DNA from: Bdellovibrionales bacterium
Lineage (GTDB): Bacteria; Bdellovibrionota; Bdellovibrionia; Bdellovibrionales; UBA1609
Direction of reading: 5' to 3'
DNA length: 49,520 nucleotides
Assembly (NCBI GenBank): GCA_023299885.1
Contig: JALZUS010000031.1
Location: forward strand, 1 to 49,520
Shown here piece by piece: positions 15,486 to 24,208 of the stretch (its first letter is position 1; each line of letters begins with the position of its first letter). The position numbers and the translations under genes were made by a program. The notes under the pieces are model-generated. The model was not told the origin of the DNA, searched no databases, and saw nothing but the letters and a program-made list of their open reading frames with translations.

Positions 15486-16909
15486 TAGATAAGGTTGTCT
15501 TTTAAAAAAGCCGTCACTTCGTGAGCTGCTTTATCTACTTTTACAGAGTCATTACCCTCTACTAATACACGAACCAAAGGCTCAGTTCCAGAGTACCTGA
15601 CAAAGACACGGCTATCTCCACCTAAATCTTTTTCTACTTTTTTAAGAAGGTCATTATAGCCAGCAATCTCATTGAGCGGCTTTTTTTCTTTAATTTTTGT
15701 ATTCACTAATGTTTGAGGGTATGTCGACATAAGCGACTTAAGCTCACTCAACTTTTTATTTTGCTTTTTCATAACAGCTAAAACATTAAGGGCCGCAACA
15801 CAGCCATCACCTGTTGTACTATGATCTAAACAAATAATATGGCCTGACTGCTCTCCACCTAAAGAGTGCCCACCTTTAATCATTTCTTTAACTACATTTT
15901 TGTCACCAACATCTGTTCTAATGACTTTAATACCATGTTTTTCAAGAGTAAGATCAAGCCCTATGTTAGACATTTCAGTAGCTACAATTGTATTTGATTT
16001 CAACTGCCCTTGCTCTTTTTGATGAATAGCTGAAAAACATAAAATATGATCACCATCTACGACGTCACCATTTTCATCCACCATAATTAATCTATCAGCA
16101 TCACCATCCAAAGTTATACCTAGGTCAGCCCTATATTGTGTTACAGCTTCACTTGTTTTTTGTGGATGCAAAGCCCCCACTTTATCATTGATATTAAAAC
16201 CATTAGGCTTATCTCCAATAAGTATAACCTCAGCTCCTAGCTCTTCAAAAATCCATGGTGCAGATTTATAAGCAGCTCCATTGGCACAATCAAGAACAAT
16301 ACGAAAGCCTTCAAGATTCATGTCTAAAGGGAAAGTGCTTTTTGCATACACAACATACCTGCCAACGGCGTCATCTATCCTGCGAGTTCTTCCTATTTTA
16401 TGAGGAGCCACTAAAAACTCTTCCAAATCATTACCAAAAACTAAGCCTTCAATTTCACGCTCCATAGTGTCAGGTATTTTAAAGCCATCAGCTCCAAAAA
16501 TTTTAACACCATTGTCTTTAAAACTATTATGTGATGCCGAAATCACAATGCCGGCATCGGCTCTCATATTTCTTGCTAAAAACCCAATCCCTGGTGTGGG
16601 AAGTGGACCTGTTAACTGAACTTTAATACCCATAGAGTTTAAGCCACTAGATAAAGCTTGCTCTACCATATATCCAGAAATACGAGTGTCTTTACCTATA
16701 AGCACAGTATGCTGCTGTCCACCACGAGCCGAAGGTTTCTGTTTTAAAATATAACCCAAAGCCTGACCTACTTTTAAAATAATTTCTGAAGTAATAGGAA
16801 ACTGATTCGCTTCGCCGCGTATTCCATCTGTGCTAAATATTTTTGGAGCCTCTGCATTTTTAGATGGTTTATTCGGTTGGTTATTTGACGGGTTATTTAT
16901 TGATGCCAT
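15485..16909 (-). CDS. glmM: phosphoglucosamine mutase GlmM
   Basis: GlmM converts glucosamine-6-phosphate to glucosamine-1-phosphate, feeding peptidoglycan and lipid A synthesis. FSTDGIRGEAN marks the N-terminus. The phosphoserine loop is VISASHNSFKDNG (catalytic Ser126 from this start), the metal loop is DGDADR, and the C-terminal phosphate-binding loop is RYSGTEPLVRV. I choose the ATG at 16909: a GGAG SD lies 7 nt upstream, and a TTG two codons earlier does not fit the SD. The first 23 or so residues are an Asn/Pro-rich extension absent from most GlmM proteins. The gene overlaps cdaR by 17 bp, the conserved cdaA-cdaR-glmM order in which CdaA and GlmM interact in Firmicutes. Confidence 0.95.
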   Translation of the reverse strand: MASINNPSNNQPNKPSKNAEAPKIFSTDGIRGEANQFPITSEIILKVGQALGYILKQKPSARGGQQHTVLIGKDTRISGYMVEQALSSGLNSMGIKVQLTGPLPTPGIGFLARNMRADAGIVISASHNSFKDNGVKIFGADGFKIPDTMEREIEGLVFGNDLEEFLVAPHKIGRTRRIDDAVGRYVVYAKSTFPLDMNLEGFRIVLDCANGAAYKSAPWIFEELGAEVILIGDKPNGFNINDKVGALHPQKTSEAVTQYRADLGITLDGDADRLIMVDENGDVVDGDHILCFSAIHQKEQGQLKSNTIVATEMSNIGLDLTLEKHGIKVIRTDVGDKNVVKEMIKGGHSLGGEQSGHIICLDHSTTGDGCVAALNVLAVMKKQNKKLSELKSLMSTYPQTLVNTKIKEKKPLNEIAGYNDLLKKVEKDLGGDSRVFVRYSGTEPLVRVLVEGNDSVKVDKAAHEVTAFLKDNLI

Positions 16910-17315
16910 CTTCAAACTCCTTATTTTTTTTAATAGAAATACTCACTGTGTCAGGTTCTACAGATACTATCTTTACGCCTAAGGGTAAATCCAAGAGGTC
17001 TTTCTTTGAAATATTCACCCTATAAATACCTGTAAATTCTTGGTCTAAATTTAAAACTAAGCCCTCTTCTAATTGAGATAGCTTTTTAAGAGCTGGCTTA
17101 GGCCCTTGGAACTTTAAGCTAATCTTTCTTTCTTTTTCTACTTTTAAAGCCAAATGGGGCTTTAATAAAAAATCTAGATTGAACTCTTTTGTAAGCACCG
17201 ACTGCTTCCGTGACATTAAAATAGTCCAGAGTGTCAGCGCTAAAAATAAGGCCAATAGTTTAGAACCATTGTCTGTTGATAGCTGCTCTCTCCATCTTTT
17301 ATCCATGCGTTTCAC
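16893..17315 (-). CDS. cdaR: YbbR-domain protein (CdaR-like regulator of diadenylate cyclase)
   Basis: This 140-residue protein has one N-terminal membrane anchor (NGSKLLALFLALTLWTILMS, about 16-35). A single YbbR-type beta-rich domain follows on the outer face, recognisable from VLTKEFNLDF..LKLKFQGPK-like spacing and GVKIVSVEPDTVSISI. Firmicute CdaR proteins carry three or four YbbR repeats, so this is a minimal version. The GTG start overlaps the cdaA stop (GTGA) and has AAGG upstream. Placement between cdaA and glmM is the main support for the regulatory role. The function is inferred from the Firmicute module. Confidence 0.82.
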   Translation of the reverse strand: MKRMDKRWREQLSTDNGSKLLALFLALTLWTILMSRKQSVLTKEFNLDFLLKPHLALKVEKERKISLKFQGPKPALKKLSQLEEGLVLNLDQEFTGIYRVNISKKDLLDLPLGVKIVSVEPDTVSISIKKNKEFEDGINK

Positions 17316-18130
17316 TGAACCGCCTTTACATCTTTAGCGACTTTAGTTAAGCCAAAAGCTTCAAATAGTTTTTTCCTAAGACTTGCAATATCAACATCTA
17401 AATGAAGCTGCCCATTCATAGCTAGCCCAACTCCACTTGTCTCTTCGCTTATCACTAGTACTACAGCATCCGTTTCTTCAGTTAAACCCAGTGCAGCCCT
17501 ATGCCTTGTCCCTAGATTTCTATCTAAAACAGGGTTTCTGCTTAATGGTAAAAAACACCCAGCAGAATGTATTTTACCATCTCTAAAAACAACAGCACCA
17601 TCATGAATAGGGCTGTCAGATAAAAAGATTGAAACCAAAGTGGCGGCATTAATATTAGCCTCCATCTTTGTCCCCCACTCTATAAAGTAATCTATAGCAA
17701 TCTCACGTTCTAAAACAAATAAAGCACCATGGCCCCTTTGCGCGATTTGCACAGCCGACTGTACAATCTCTTCTAACATATGAGTTTCTTCTACTTTAGA
17801 GACATCTCTAAACAATGCATGGCTACCTATTTGTGCCAGAGCCGCTCTAATCTCAGATTGAAATAAAATAACAGTAATTAATAGTAAATTTGAAAATAGC
17901 TTCTCTAATAACCAGTTGAGAGCTGTAAGCTCCATGCTTGTACTTAAAAAGTAAGAAAAGCCTAATACAACAATTCCAATAATAATTTGGGCTGCGCCTG
18001 ACCTCTTTACTAACAATAAGAATCTATAAAAAATAAACCAAACTAAAAAGAGATCTAGCAAATCTTTAAATCTGAATTGAGCAATAATATATTGCAAATT
18101 TTCAAATAAGCTTTGCAGGAATCCCATCAT
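17312..18130 (-). CDS. cdaA: membrane diadenylate cyclase CdaA (c-di-AMP synthase)
   Basis: This enzyme joins two ATP into the second messenger c-di-AMP. The 272-residue protein has three predicted N-terminal membrane segments (about 22-41, 46-63, 76-91) and a DAC domain (about 95-260). Both catalytic motifs are intact: DGA (177-179, in IHDGAVVF) and RHR (209-211, in TRHRAALG). It lies 4 bp downstream of ftsH and is coupled to cdaR. c-di-AMP usually controls potassium/osmolyte transport and cell-wall homeostasis. No hydrolase (GdpP or PgpH) is visible in this window. Confidence 0.93.
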   Translation of the reverse strand: MMGFLQSLFENLQYIIAQFRFKDLLDLFLVWFIFYRFLLLVKRSGAAQIIIGIVVLGFSYFLSTSMELTALNWLLEKLFSNLLLITVILFQSEIRAALAQIGSHALFRDVSKVEETHMLEEIVQSAVQIAQRGHGALFVLEREIAIDYFIEWGTKMEANINAATLVSIFLSDSPIHDGAVVFRDGKIHSAGCFLPLSRNPVLDRNLGTRHRAALGLTEETDAVVLVISEETSGVGLAMNGQLHLDVDIASLRKKLFEAFGLTKVAKDVKAVQ

Positions 18131-18134
18131 TTTT

Positions 18135-20105
18135 TTATGCCGTCACTGGATCTGATGAACTTGAAGATTTATCTTTGTTTTTTTTATCAGAAGCTGTTTG
18201 AGCTTTTTTTTGTTCAATCGCTAATTCATTTTGTTTAGCAGTCCTAATATTTTCTATTTCATCAACCGTTCCGCCTTTATATAAAAGCTCTACTTCTGCT
18301 GAGTCGATAGTTTCGTACTTTAATAGAGCATTAGATAAAGCATGCAAGATATCTACTTTATCAGTCAGTATCTTTTCTGCGAGTTCATAGCCTTCATTAA
18401 TAAAACCTCTAATTTCATTATCTATTTCTTCAGCTTTTTTATCTGAGTAATCTCTTTGTCTTGAAGACTGCTGCATTCCTAAGAAGACAGGGCCCTCTGA
18501 TTTATCAATAGCCATAGGACCAATCTTTTCACTCATGCCCCACTCACAAACCATTTTTCTGGCAATATCAGTCGCTCTCTCAATATCGTTACTTGCACCC
18601 GTCGTGTAATCTTTGAAAATTACTTTTTCGGCTGCCCTTCCACCAAATAAAAAAGCGAGCATATTTTTCGCCTTACTTTTTTTAAGGCTTATTTGATCAT
18701 CTACAGGAAGAGTCTGAGTCACTCCTAAAGCCATACCTCTTGGGATGATAGTCACTTTATGAATAGGATCTAAACCTTCTAAGCTTTTACCAATTAATGT
18801 GTGACCCGCCTCATGATAAGCCGTCACTTTTTTATCTTCATCAGACATCATCATAGAACGACGCTCTGAGCCCATTAAGATTTTATCTTTAGCCGCCTCA
18901 AAATCTATCATTTCTACTTTATGTTTATTATTTCTTGCTGCCAGCAAAGCCGACTCATTCACTAAGTTTTCTAAATCAGCCCCAGAAAAACCAGGAGTAC
19001 CACGAGCTACTTTACTAATATCAACATCTGAAGCTAAAGGTGTCTTTTTAGAATGTACTTTTAATATTGCTTCACGCCCTACCATGTCTGGTGCACTCAC
19101 CATAACACGCCTATCAAAACGGCCTGGCCTTAGTAATGCTGGATCTAAAACGTCTGGTCGGTTTGTAGCGGCTACAATAATAACACCTTCATTTTCTTCA
19201 AAGCCATCCATCTCAACTAATAATTGATTTAAAGTCTGCTCTCTTTCATCATGACCCCCACCCATACCAGCGCCACGATGCCTACCGACAGCATCAATCT
19301 CATCAATAAAAATAAGACAAGGAGCATGTTTTTTACCTTGCTCAAATAAATCCCTTACGCGACTAGCACCAACACCAACAAACATCTCAACAAAATCAGA
19401 ACCTGAAATAGTAAAGAAAGGTACATTCGCTTCACCGGCAACAGCGCGCGCCAATAAAGTTTTACCTGTACCTGGAGGGCCCACTAATAAAACGCCCTTA
19501 GGGATTCTGCCACCTAGTCTTGTAAACTTTTTTGAATCTTTTAAAAAGTGAACGATCTCTTCTAAATCATTTTTTGCCTCTTCGACACCTGCAACATCGT
19601 CAAAAGTCACCTTGTGCTTATTTTCAGTTAAGAGCTTAGCTTTACTTTTACCAAAGCTCATGGCTTTACTGCCACCAGACTGTAATTGTTTAAATAAGAA
19701 AAAGAAAAGGCCTACGATTAACAGCAAAGGCAACCAGTTCAGTAATGCTGAAGCTATCATTGAGTTATCTGTAGACTCGTAATTAGGAGTAATCCCATAA
19801 GAGCGAACAATTTTTAACCCTTCGTCACCAATATTTCCTGTGATTTGAAATTTAACAGCGCCATTAAACGGGGCTTCATCTTTAAACTCAGGTTTTATTT
19901 CACCTAAAATTTTACCAATGCCTGCTGAAGGGCCAGCTCTAAATGAAACTTCTTTTACTTGCTCTTTTTTTAAAGCTTCTTCAAATTGAGAAAATTGAAA
20001 ATTCTGTATAACTTCTTTTTTTTGCGTTTCATACATTTGAAACATTAAAACAGAAATTACTAATAATACGGCCCACAAGGCCATTGTTTTATGGGAGGCT
20101 TTCAT
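18135..20105 (-). CDS. ftsH: ATP-dependent zinc metalloprotease FtsH
   Basis: This membrane AAA+ protease removes misfolded and regulatory membrane proteins. In many diderms it also controls LpxC level. The 656-residue protein has TM1 (about 8-24), a periplasmic domain, TM2 (about 116-139), Walker A GPPGTGKT (209-216), Walker B IFIDE (265-269) and the zinc motif HEAGH (431-435). The C-terminal tail is lysine/serine-rich ([11 protein letters not shown]). Order tilS-ftsH is widely conserved. Since LpxC is a known FtsH substrate in E. coli, the presence of both here is notable, but regulation is not shown by the sequence. Confidence 0.96.
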   Translation of the reverse strand: MKASHKTMALWAVLLVISVLMFQMYETQKKEVIQNFQFSQFEEALKKEQVKEVSFRAGPSAGIGKILGEIKPEFKDEAPFNGAVKFQITGNIGDEGLKIVRSYGITPNYESTDNSMIASALLNWLPLLLIVGLFFFLFKQLQSGGSKAMSFGKSKAKLLTENKHKVTFDDVAGVEEAKNDLEEIVHFLKDSKKFTRLGGRIPKGVLLVGPPGTGKTLLARAVAGEANVPFFTISGSDFVEMFVGVGASRVRDLFEQGKKHAPCLIFIDEIDAVGRHRGAGMGGGHDEREQTLNQLLVEMDGFEENEGVIIVAATNRPDVLDPALLRPGRFDRRVMVSAPDMVGREAILKVHSKKTPLASDVDISKVARGTPGFSGADLENLVNESALLAARNNKHKVEMIDFEAAKDKILMGSERRSMMMSDEDKKVTAYHEAGHTLIGKSLEGLDPIHKVTIIPRGMALGVTQTLPVDDQISLKKSKAKNMLAFLFGGRAAEKVIFKDYTTGASNDIERATDIARKMVCEWGMSEKIGPMAIDKSEGPVFLGMQQSSRQRDYSDKKAEEIDNEIRGFINEGYELAEKILTDKVDILHALSNALLKYETIDSAEVELLYKGGTVDEIENIRTAKQNELAIEQKKAQTASDKKNKDKSSSSSDPVTA

Positions 20106-20146
20106 ACCGCTATCCTTTATTGATCAGTTCATTTACCGATAAGAAC

Positions 20147-21085
20147 TTACCATAACTTATCGGCAGAAATTAGCTTTTCGGTGACTTTCCAAGAAAGTTC
20201 AACAGCTTCAAAACTGAGTTCTTTTTGATTATTGTCAAAGCGCTTAAGAATCTCGCTAATTTTATTTGAGCTATGGCTTTTTGAACCCAAGTAGTTGAGA
20301 TAAAAGGCAAGGCAGTGTGGCCTTAAACCAACAGGGAGAGACATAAGTCTAGCTCTATTAAGACTGCCATTTTCAATAAATTGTGACCAAATTTCTTTAG
20401 ATTCATCAGTAACAACTATTTTTTCTAAAGATTGAGCCAAGGTCTTAAGGCTCCCCTCGCGCTTTTCTTCTAATTGAGGCAACCAGGAATTCCTCATCCA
20501 ATTACGTAAATAATCTTCATTTTTATTTGAAGGGTCCTCTATATATTTTATATCCTTAACTTTGGCATACTCTAAGATCTCTTGCTTAGATACACCTAAT
20601 AAAGGCCTCAAGTACTTTCCATCATAAAACTGCATCGACTCTAAGCCACTCATTCCAGTGCCTCTTACTAATCGAATCAGACGCGTTTCTAATAAATCCT
20701 CGCTATGGTGCCCCAACACTACAAGTTTATTTTTTAGCTCATTTTTAAAAAAAGTTTGCCTTATAGACCTCAACTCTTCTTCGCTTTGAGAGCCTTTAAC
20801 TGCTTGAATTTCATTTGTTATAAAGTTTATGCTCATAGACTCACAAATAGACTTTACAAAGTCATGAGCCTTATTTCTGTAGTTATTTTTTGATCCTATT
20901 TGCAGCCCATGATGAATATAGCAAACCTTAAATTTGAATTTTGCAACTGCCATCAAACAACTAAAAACTTCAAGTAAAACCATAGAGTCCACGCCCCCTG
21001 AAACAGCTAATACTATCTCAAAGTCATGAAGCTCTAGGGGCTTTATTTCTTTCCATATCTGATGCTCTAAGGGATGGAACCCCAT
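20147..21085 (-). CDS. tilS: tRNA(Ile)-lysidine synthase TilS
   Basis: TilS modifies C34 of the AUA-reading tRNA-Ile to lysidine. The 312-residue protein has the PP-loop LAVSGGVDSMVLLEVF (about 28-43). The conserved HHGLQ region and the HHSEDLLETRLIRLVRGTGMSGL motif follow. YIEDPSNKNEDYLRNWMR is also typical. It is short, lacking most of the C-terminal domain of the 430-residue E. coli enzyme, like the compact enzyme of Aquifex. The gene begins 1 bp after the upstream START-domain gene. Confidence 0.93.
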   Translation of the reverse strand: MGFHPLEHQIWKEIKPLELHDFEIVLAVSGGVDSMVLLEVFSCLMAVAKFKFKVCYIHHGLQIGSKNNYRNKAHDFVKSICESMSINFITNEIQAVKGSQSEEELRSIRQTFFKNELKNKLVVLGHHSEDLLETRLIRLVRGTGMSGLESMQFYDGKYLRPLLGVSKQEILEYAKVKDIKYIEDPSNKNEDYLRNWMRNSWLPQLEEKREGSLKTLAQSLEKIVVTDESKEIWSQFIENGSLNRARLMSLPVGLRPHCLAFYLNYLGSKSHSSNKISEILKRFDNNQKELSFEAVELSWKVTEKLISADKLW

Positions 21086-21086
21086 C

Positions 21087-21515
21087 TTAAGAAAGCTCTT
21101 TAATCCGTTTTTTATAGGCCTTCATCATGTTAGGCAAATTAACACTTACTAATTTTTTAGAAACTGGGCCTGGTACAAACATTTTAAATTTAGCCTCAAC
21201 CCAGTAAGTAGCTTCAAGCTTTTTCCCATTAGGCTTTAGTTCCCATCGCCCATTAGATACTTTAAAAAGGTCTCCTGACTCAAGCTCCCAAGTTAAAATA
21301 TTTGGGCCTTCGCTTTCGTCCATCCACAACCTATAAGTAAACTCTTTCACAATAGACACTTTATACTCTACAAGCTTTTTCTTTTTTGTTTTCTTAATGA
21401 TTTTACAAGATTTTACCTCTGGTAAAAAATCTGAATAGCTCTCGTAATCTGTAATGATCTTGTAGAAATCTTCCATTTCACAATTAAATGTTTCTGTTGT
21501 TTGCGCTGCTGCCAT
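21087..21515 (-). CDS. SRPBCC/START-fold protein of the RatA-Coq10 family
   Basis: This 142-residue protein fits the Coq10/RatA-like polyketide-cyclase family. The N-terminal MEDFYKIITDYESYSDFLPEVKSCKII is diagnostic (bacterial consensus 'v.DveryPeFlPwc'). The family has a hydrophobic pocket. Coq10 members bind ubiquinone, while RatA has been linked to ribosomal subunit association. The exact role here is unknown. It is tightly packed between an exported protein (0 bp) and tilS (1 bp), so it is part of the tilS-ftsH-cdaA operon. Confidence 0.8.
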   Translation of the reverse strand: MAAAQTTETFNCEMEDFYKIITDYESYSDFLPEVKSCKIIKKTKKKKLVEYKVSIVKEFTYRLWMDESEGPNILTWELESGDLFKVSNGRWELKPNGKKLEATYWVEAKFKMFVPGPVSKKLVSVNLPNMMKAYKKRIKELS

Positions 21516-22232
21516 CTAAAGTTCCTTTAATATTTTCTCTTCATCATCTTTATATTTATCAATAATTTCTTGATACAGGCTAATAGCATAAACAAAACCT
21601 TGTTCTGGGTCAGCAAGCTTTTCAAGTTCAAACAGATTATTATCACCAAAATATTCTTTTTTTGTTTCTAAGACTTTTACGTTTTCATAGAGAGCACCTA
21701 CAGATTTTACTATTGAGCCCATATACCCAACATAAATATCAGAGATATCAAGCCTTTGATTAATAGCTACCTCAAAATTTTCATAAAGATCATCTTCTAC
21801 GTCTTCAAAGCATTCAGGAAGCACCTCATCTAAAATGATGAAACCATCCTCGCTCAAAAGGTAACTACTCTCTTCAACTGATGTGATAATACCTGATAAG
21901 TCAGCTCTAAACTGATCTAAAGCCAGAAAGCTATTTTTTTTGTAATATATTTTTTTATCAACACCCACACTGATTTGAATCAACCAAGAGTTAATCTGAC
22001 TTGCTTGAGAAAAAAGTGCCTTTTGTAGCTGGCTATTATAACTTTTTACTTTTTCAAAATAAGACTGAATGTAAGCTTTGCCAACTTCACAAGATTCAAC
22101 TTCATCTGACTCAGTAGTCATCTCAACACTGACTCGCTCATACTCTAAAGGCTGAAAGGAAGTTTGCGCTTGAGAGGATTTAATAAAAGGCCCCACGACA
22201 ATTAAAAGTAATATTGTTAGAAATTTAAGCAT
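21516..22232 (-). CDS. exported protein of unknown function
   Basis: From the ATG at 22232 the product begins MLKFLTILLLIVVGP and ends its signal peptide around SSQAQ. An upstream in-frame TTG (22250) would only add hydrophobic residues before the lysine, so I prefer the ATG, although neither has a good SD. The mature part (about 215 residues) is acidic and largely helical, with two cysteines (ESCEVGK, PECFED) that could form a disulfide. No family is recognised. It is the first gene of the run leading to tilS and ftsH. Confidence 0.65.
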   Translation of the reverse strand: MLKFLTILLLIVVGPFIKSSQAQTSFQPLEYERVSVEMTTESDEVESCEVGKAYIQSYFEKVKSYNSQLQKALFSQASQINSWLIQISVGVDKKIYYKKNSFLALDQFRADLSGIITSVEESSYLLSEDGFIILDEVLPECFEDVEDDLYENFEVAINQRLDISDIYVGYMGSIVKSVGALYENVKVLETKKEYFGDNNLFELEKLADPEQGFVYAISLYQEIIDKYKDDEEKILKEL

Positions 22233-22330
22233 TACTAATAATAACACCAAAGCCTGTCTTCGCTATAGCCATAGCCATAAAGCGTCATAGAGATAGTGTT
22301 CTTTTTTACAGCATATCACTAGACCAGACT

Positions 22331-22365
22331 TTTGACATATATAGCTTTATTTTGACATCATATAG
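22331..22365 (+). repeat. two direct repeats TTTGACAT(C)ATATAG, 20 bp apart, upstream of the coiled-coil gene
   Basis: TTTGACATATATAG (22331-22344) and TTTGACATCATATAG (22351-22365) start exactly 20 bp apart, close to two helical turns. Each contains a perfect TTGACA. Neither has a convincing -10 at 17 bp, so they may be binding sites of an activator, or overlapping promoter elements for the gene starting at 22388. Confidence 0.45.
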
Positions 22366-22387
22366 ATATAACCCAAGGAGGGGTATT

Positions 22388-23719
22388 GTGAACCGTAAAA
22401 CACCATTTGTAGCCTTTGGATCAAAACCACCAGAAGTGCCTCTACCTAATGATGTCCCTGAAAGAATTGATATAAGCCACCTTCCTGAAAACCTATTGAG
22501 ATCACGCACTATTGAGAGCCTGTCTCAACAGAATGAAGACATGCATGCTAGGCTTAATATCTCTTTAAAAAGAATTGCAAAACTTGAAGACCACTTGTCC
22601 AATGCTAACCAACATAATGATAAATTACGCTACCAATATGACACTCTTAGTGACCAAGTTTTAATCTTAAAAGAAAAAACACTGGCTCTTGTTGAAAGAC
22701 GTGGCCTTTCAACATCTAAAACTCAAAAAATTAAAGATGAACTTAAAATGGCACAAATGAGATATGCCGAGCTCAACGAAGTGAGTGAAAAAAATGACAC
22801 TCTACATGTAAAAGTAAAAACTAATTTAACTAAAAAAATAAAACAGCTTTTGAAGCAAAAAGAGACTCTTAAAAAAGTAGCTCGACAACTTAAAAAAGAT
22901 AAAGATCATTCCTTTCACCAAGCGCAGCAGCAGGCTTTAGCGGCTTCTTCTTTAAAAGAAAAACTCGGTGAAAGCACTGACTATATTCAAAGCCAAGAAA
23001 AAGTGTTTTCAGAAAATCATAAGTCTGAAATTGATGCTCTTAAAAAGACAATTAACGATTTACAATCTGACATTAATAAAAAAGATCAGCACATTTCTCA
23101 TAGCATGAATGATGGAAAAAAGGTTATTGAAGACTTTAAAAACCAAAGCCTACAGTTCCAAGAAATGATGTCTAAAAGATCTGCTGAAGATGAAAAAATT
23201 ATTGATAGCCTCAGAAAAGAACTACGAATTGCAGACAGTGATGTGAAAGCTGCGGTAACTAGAGAACAGTTTGTTTTAAAAGAAAACAAAGAACTTAAGC
23301 AATTAACTTCTGATTTAGATGCTAATTTATCTACAGAAATTAAAAAATTCAAACTCACTAAGTCAGCTAATGAAGGCTTAAGACAACAACTTCAAGAAAA
23401 AGACCAGCAAACGTCTCACCTTGCAAACAATATTAATAGCCTTAAAGGCGTAAACTCTGAAGATAAACTATTAAAGTCAGAACTGTATACTAAGGTTGAA
23501 TCACTGCAAAAGCTTAATAAACAGATCAGTATGCAGCTCAATTTATTAAGTGTTGAGAATAAAGGATTTAAAAACAAACTTGGAGAGCTTCAAGAATTTA
23601 AAAGAAATCATCAGAATTATTCTTTAAATAGTTTTCAAGATAAAAAAGAGTATTCAAACAATATAGATACTCTTATTTCTGATATTCAGATGGGCAGCAG
23701 TAATAAACTTGATATATAA
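22388..23719 (+). CDS. long coiled-coil protein of unknown function
   Basis: The start is the GTG at 22388, preceded by an unusually strong SD (AAGGAGGGG) 4 nt upstream. An in-frame TTG at 22352 falls in the promoter repeats. The 443-residue protein has a Pro-rich N-terminal tail (about 1-40, with SKPPEVPLPNDVPER). Nearly continuous heptad-type coiled coil follows, rich in Lys, Glu, Gln and Leu, to the end. There is no signal peptide or membrane segment, so it is cytoplasmic. It could be a scaffold or cytoskeletal element. No family is recognised. Confidence 0.75.
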   Translation: MNRKTPFVAFGSKPPEVPLPNDVPERIDISHLPENLLRSRTIESLSQQNEDMHARLNISLKRIAKLEDHLSNANQHNDKLRYQYDTLSDQVLILKEKTLALVERRGLSTSKTQKIKDELKMAQMRYAELNEVSEKNDTLHVKVKTNLTKKIKQLLKQKETLKKVARQLKKDKDHSFHQAQQQALAASSLKEKLGESTDYIQSQEKVFSENHKSEIDALKKTINDLQSDINKKDQHISHSMNDGKKVIEDFKNQSLQFQEMMSKRSAEDEKIIDSLRKELRIADSDVKAAVTREQFVLKENKELKQLTSDLDANLSTEIKKFKLTKSANEGLRQQLQEKDQQTSHLANNINSLKGVNSEDKLLKSELYTKVESLQKLNKQISMQLNLLSVENKGFKNKLGELQEFKRNHQNYSLNSFQDKKEYSNNIDTLISDIQMGSSNKLDI

Positions 23720-23723
23720 CAAA

Positions 23724-23750
23724 GCCATTAGCTTTCAAAAGGCTAATGGT
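23724..23750. terminator. hairpin between the convergent coiled-coil and STAS genes
   Basis: CCATTAGC (23725-23732) pairs with GCTAATGG (23742-23749). The stem can be extended by G-U and A-U pairs to about 11 bp around a TCAAA loop. There is no clear T run on either side, so termination may be inefficient or assisted. Confidence 0.55.
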
Positions 23751-23758
23751 CTCCCTTA

Positions 23759-24118
23759 CTACTCAATAAATCGATAACCCTCAGCAGCTCCTTTAAAAAA
23801 GGACGTATAAGCTTGGTCAGCGTCTTCGTAAAAATTAACCTGAAGAGCTCTTGATTCAAAAATACGCTTAAACTCAGTGCTTAAAGAACAAAGTTTAACT
23901 CTATTTGTAGATGTTCTTGAAAAATCAGATATAGCATTCACAAAAGGCTCAATACCGCTAGAACCGATAAAATCTAAAGATTTAAGGTTAAAAACAACTT
24001 TACTGCCCTCCAAGTACTCAAAGCAGCGTTTTCTGAAGAGGTCTGCTGACTCAAAAGTAAGCTGTCCTGATAAATGAACTAGTATTACATCACCTTTTTC
24101 TTCTAATCTTGCTTCCAT
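23759..24118 (-). CDS. STAS-domain protein (anti-anti-sigma-factor-like)
   Basis: This 119-residue protein has the SpoIIAA/STAS fold pattern: VILVHLSGQLTFESADLFRKRC, then VVFNLKSLDFIGSSGIEPFVNAI. The phosphorylatable serine lies in the SSG loop (typical 'DSSG'; here GSSG, with Gly in place of Asp). VKLCSLSTEFKRIFESRAL follows. STAS proteins of this type bind anti-sigma kinases. No partner kinase is adjacent. The start at ATG 24118 has GGGAGG 4 nt upstream, while the in-frame TTG at 24130 overlaps that SD. Confidence 0.85.
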   Translation of the reverse strand: MEARLEEKGDVILVHLSGQLTFESADLFRKRCFEYLEGSKVVFNLKSLDFIGSSGIEPFVNAISDFSRTSTNRVKLCSLSTEFKRIFESRALQVNFYEDADQAYTSFFKGAAEGYRFIE

Positions 24119-24208
24119 TATGCCTCCCAATAGACTTTGTTTATTCTACAAAATAATTCTTTGATATGAGTCATAGCTTCCTAAATCTAGACCCTTTTTC
24201 TAATATTT

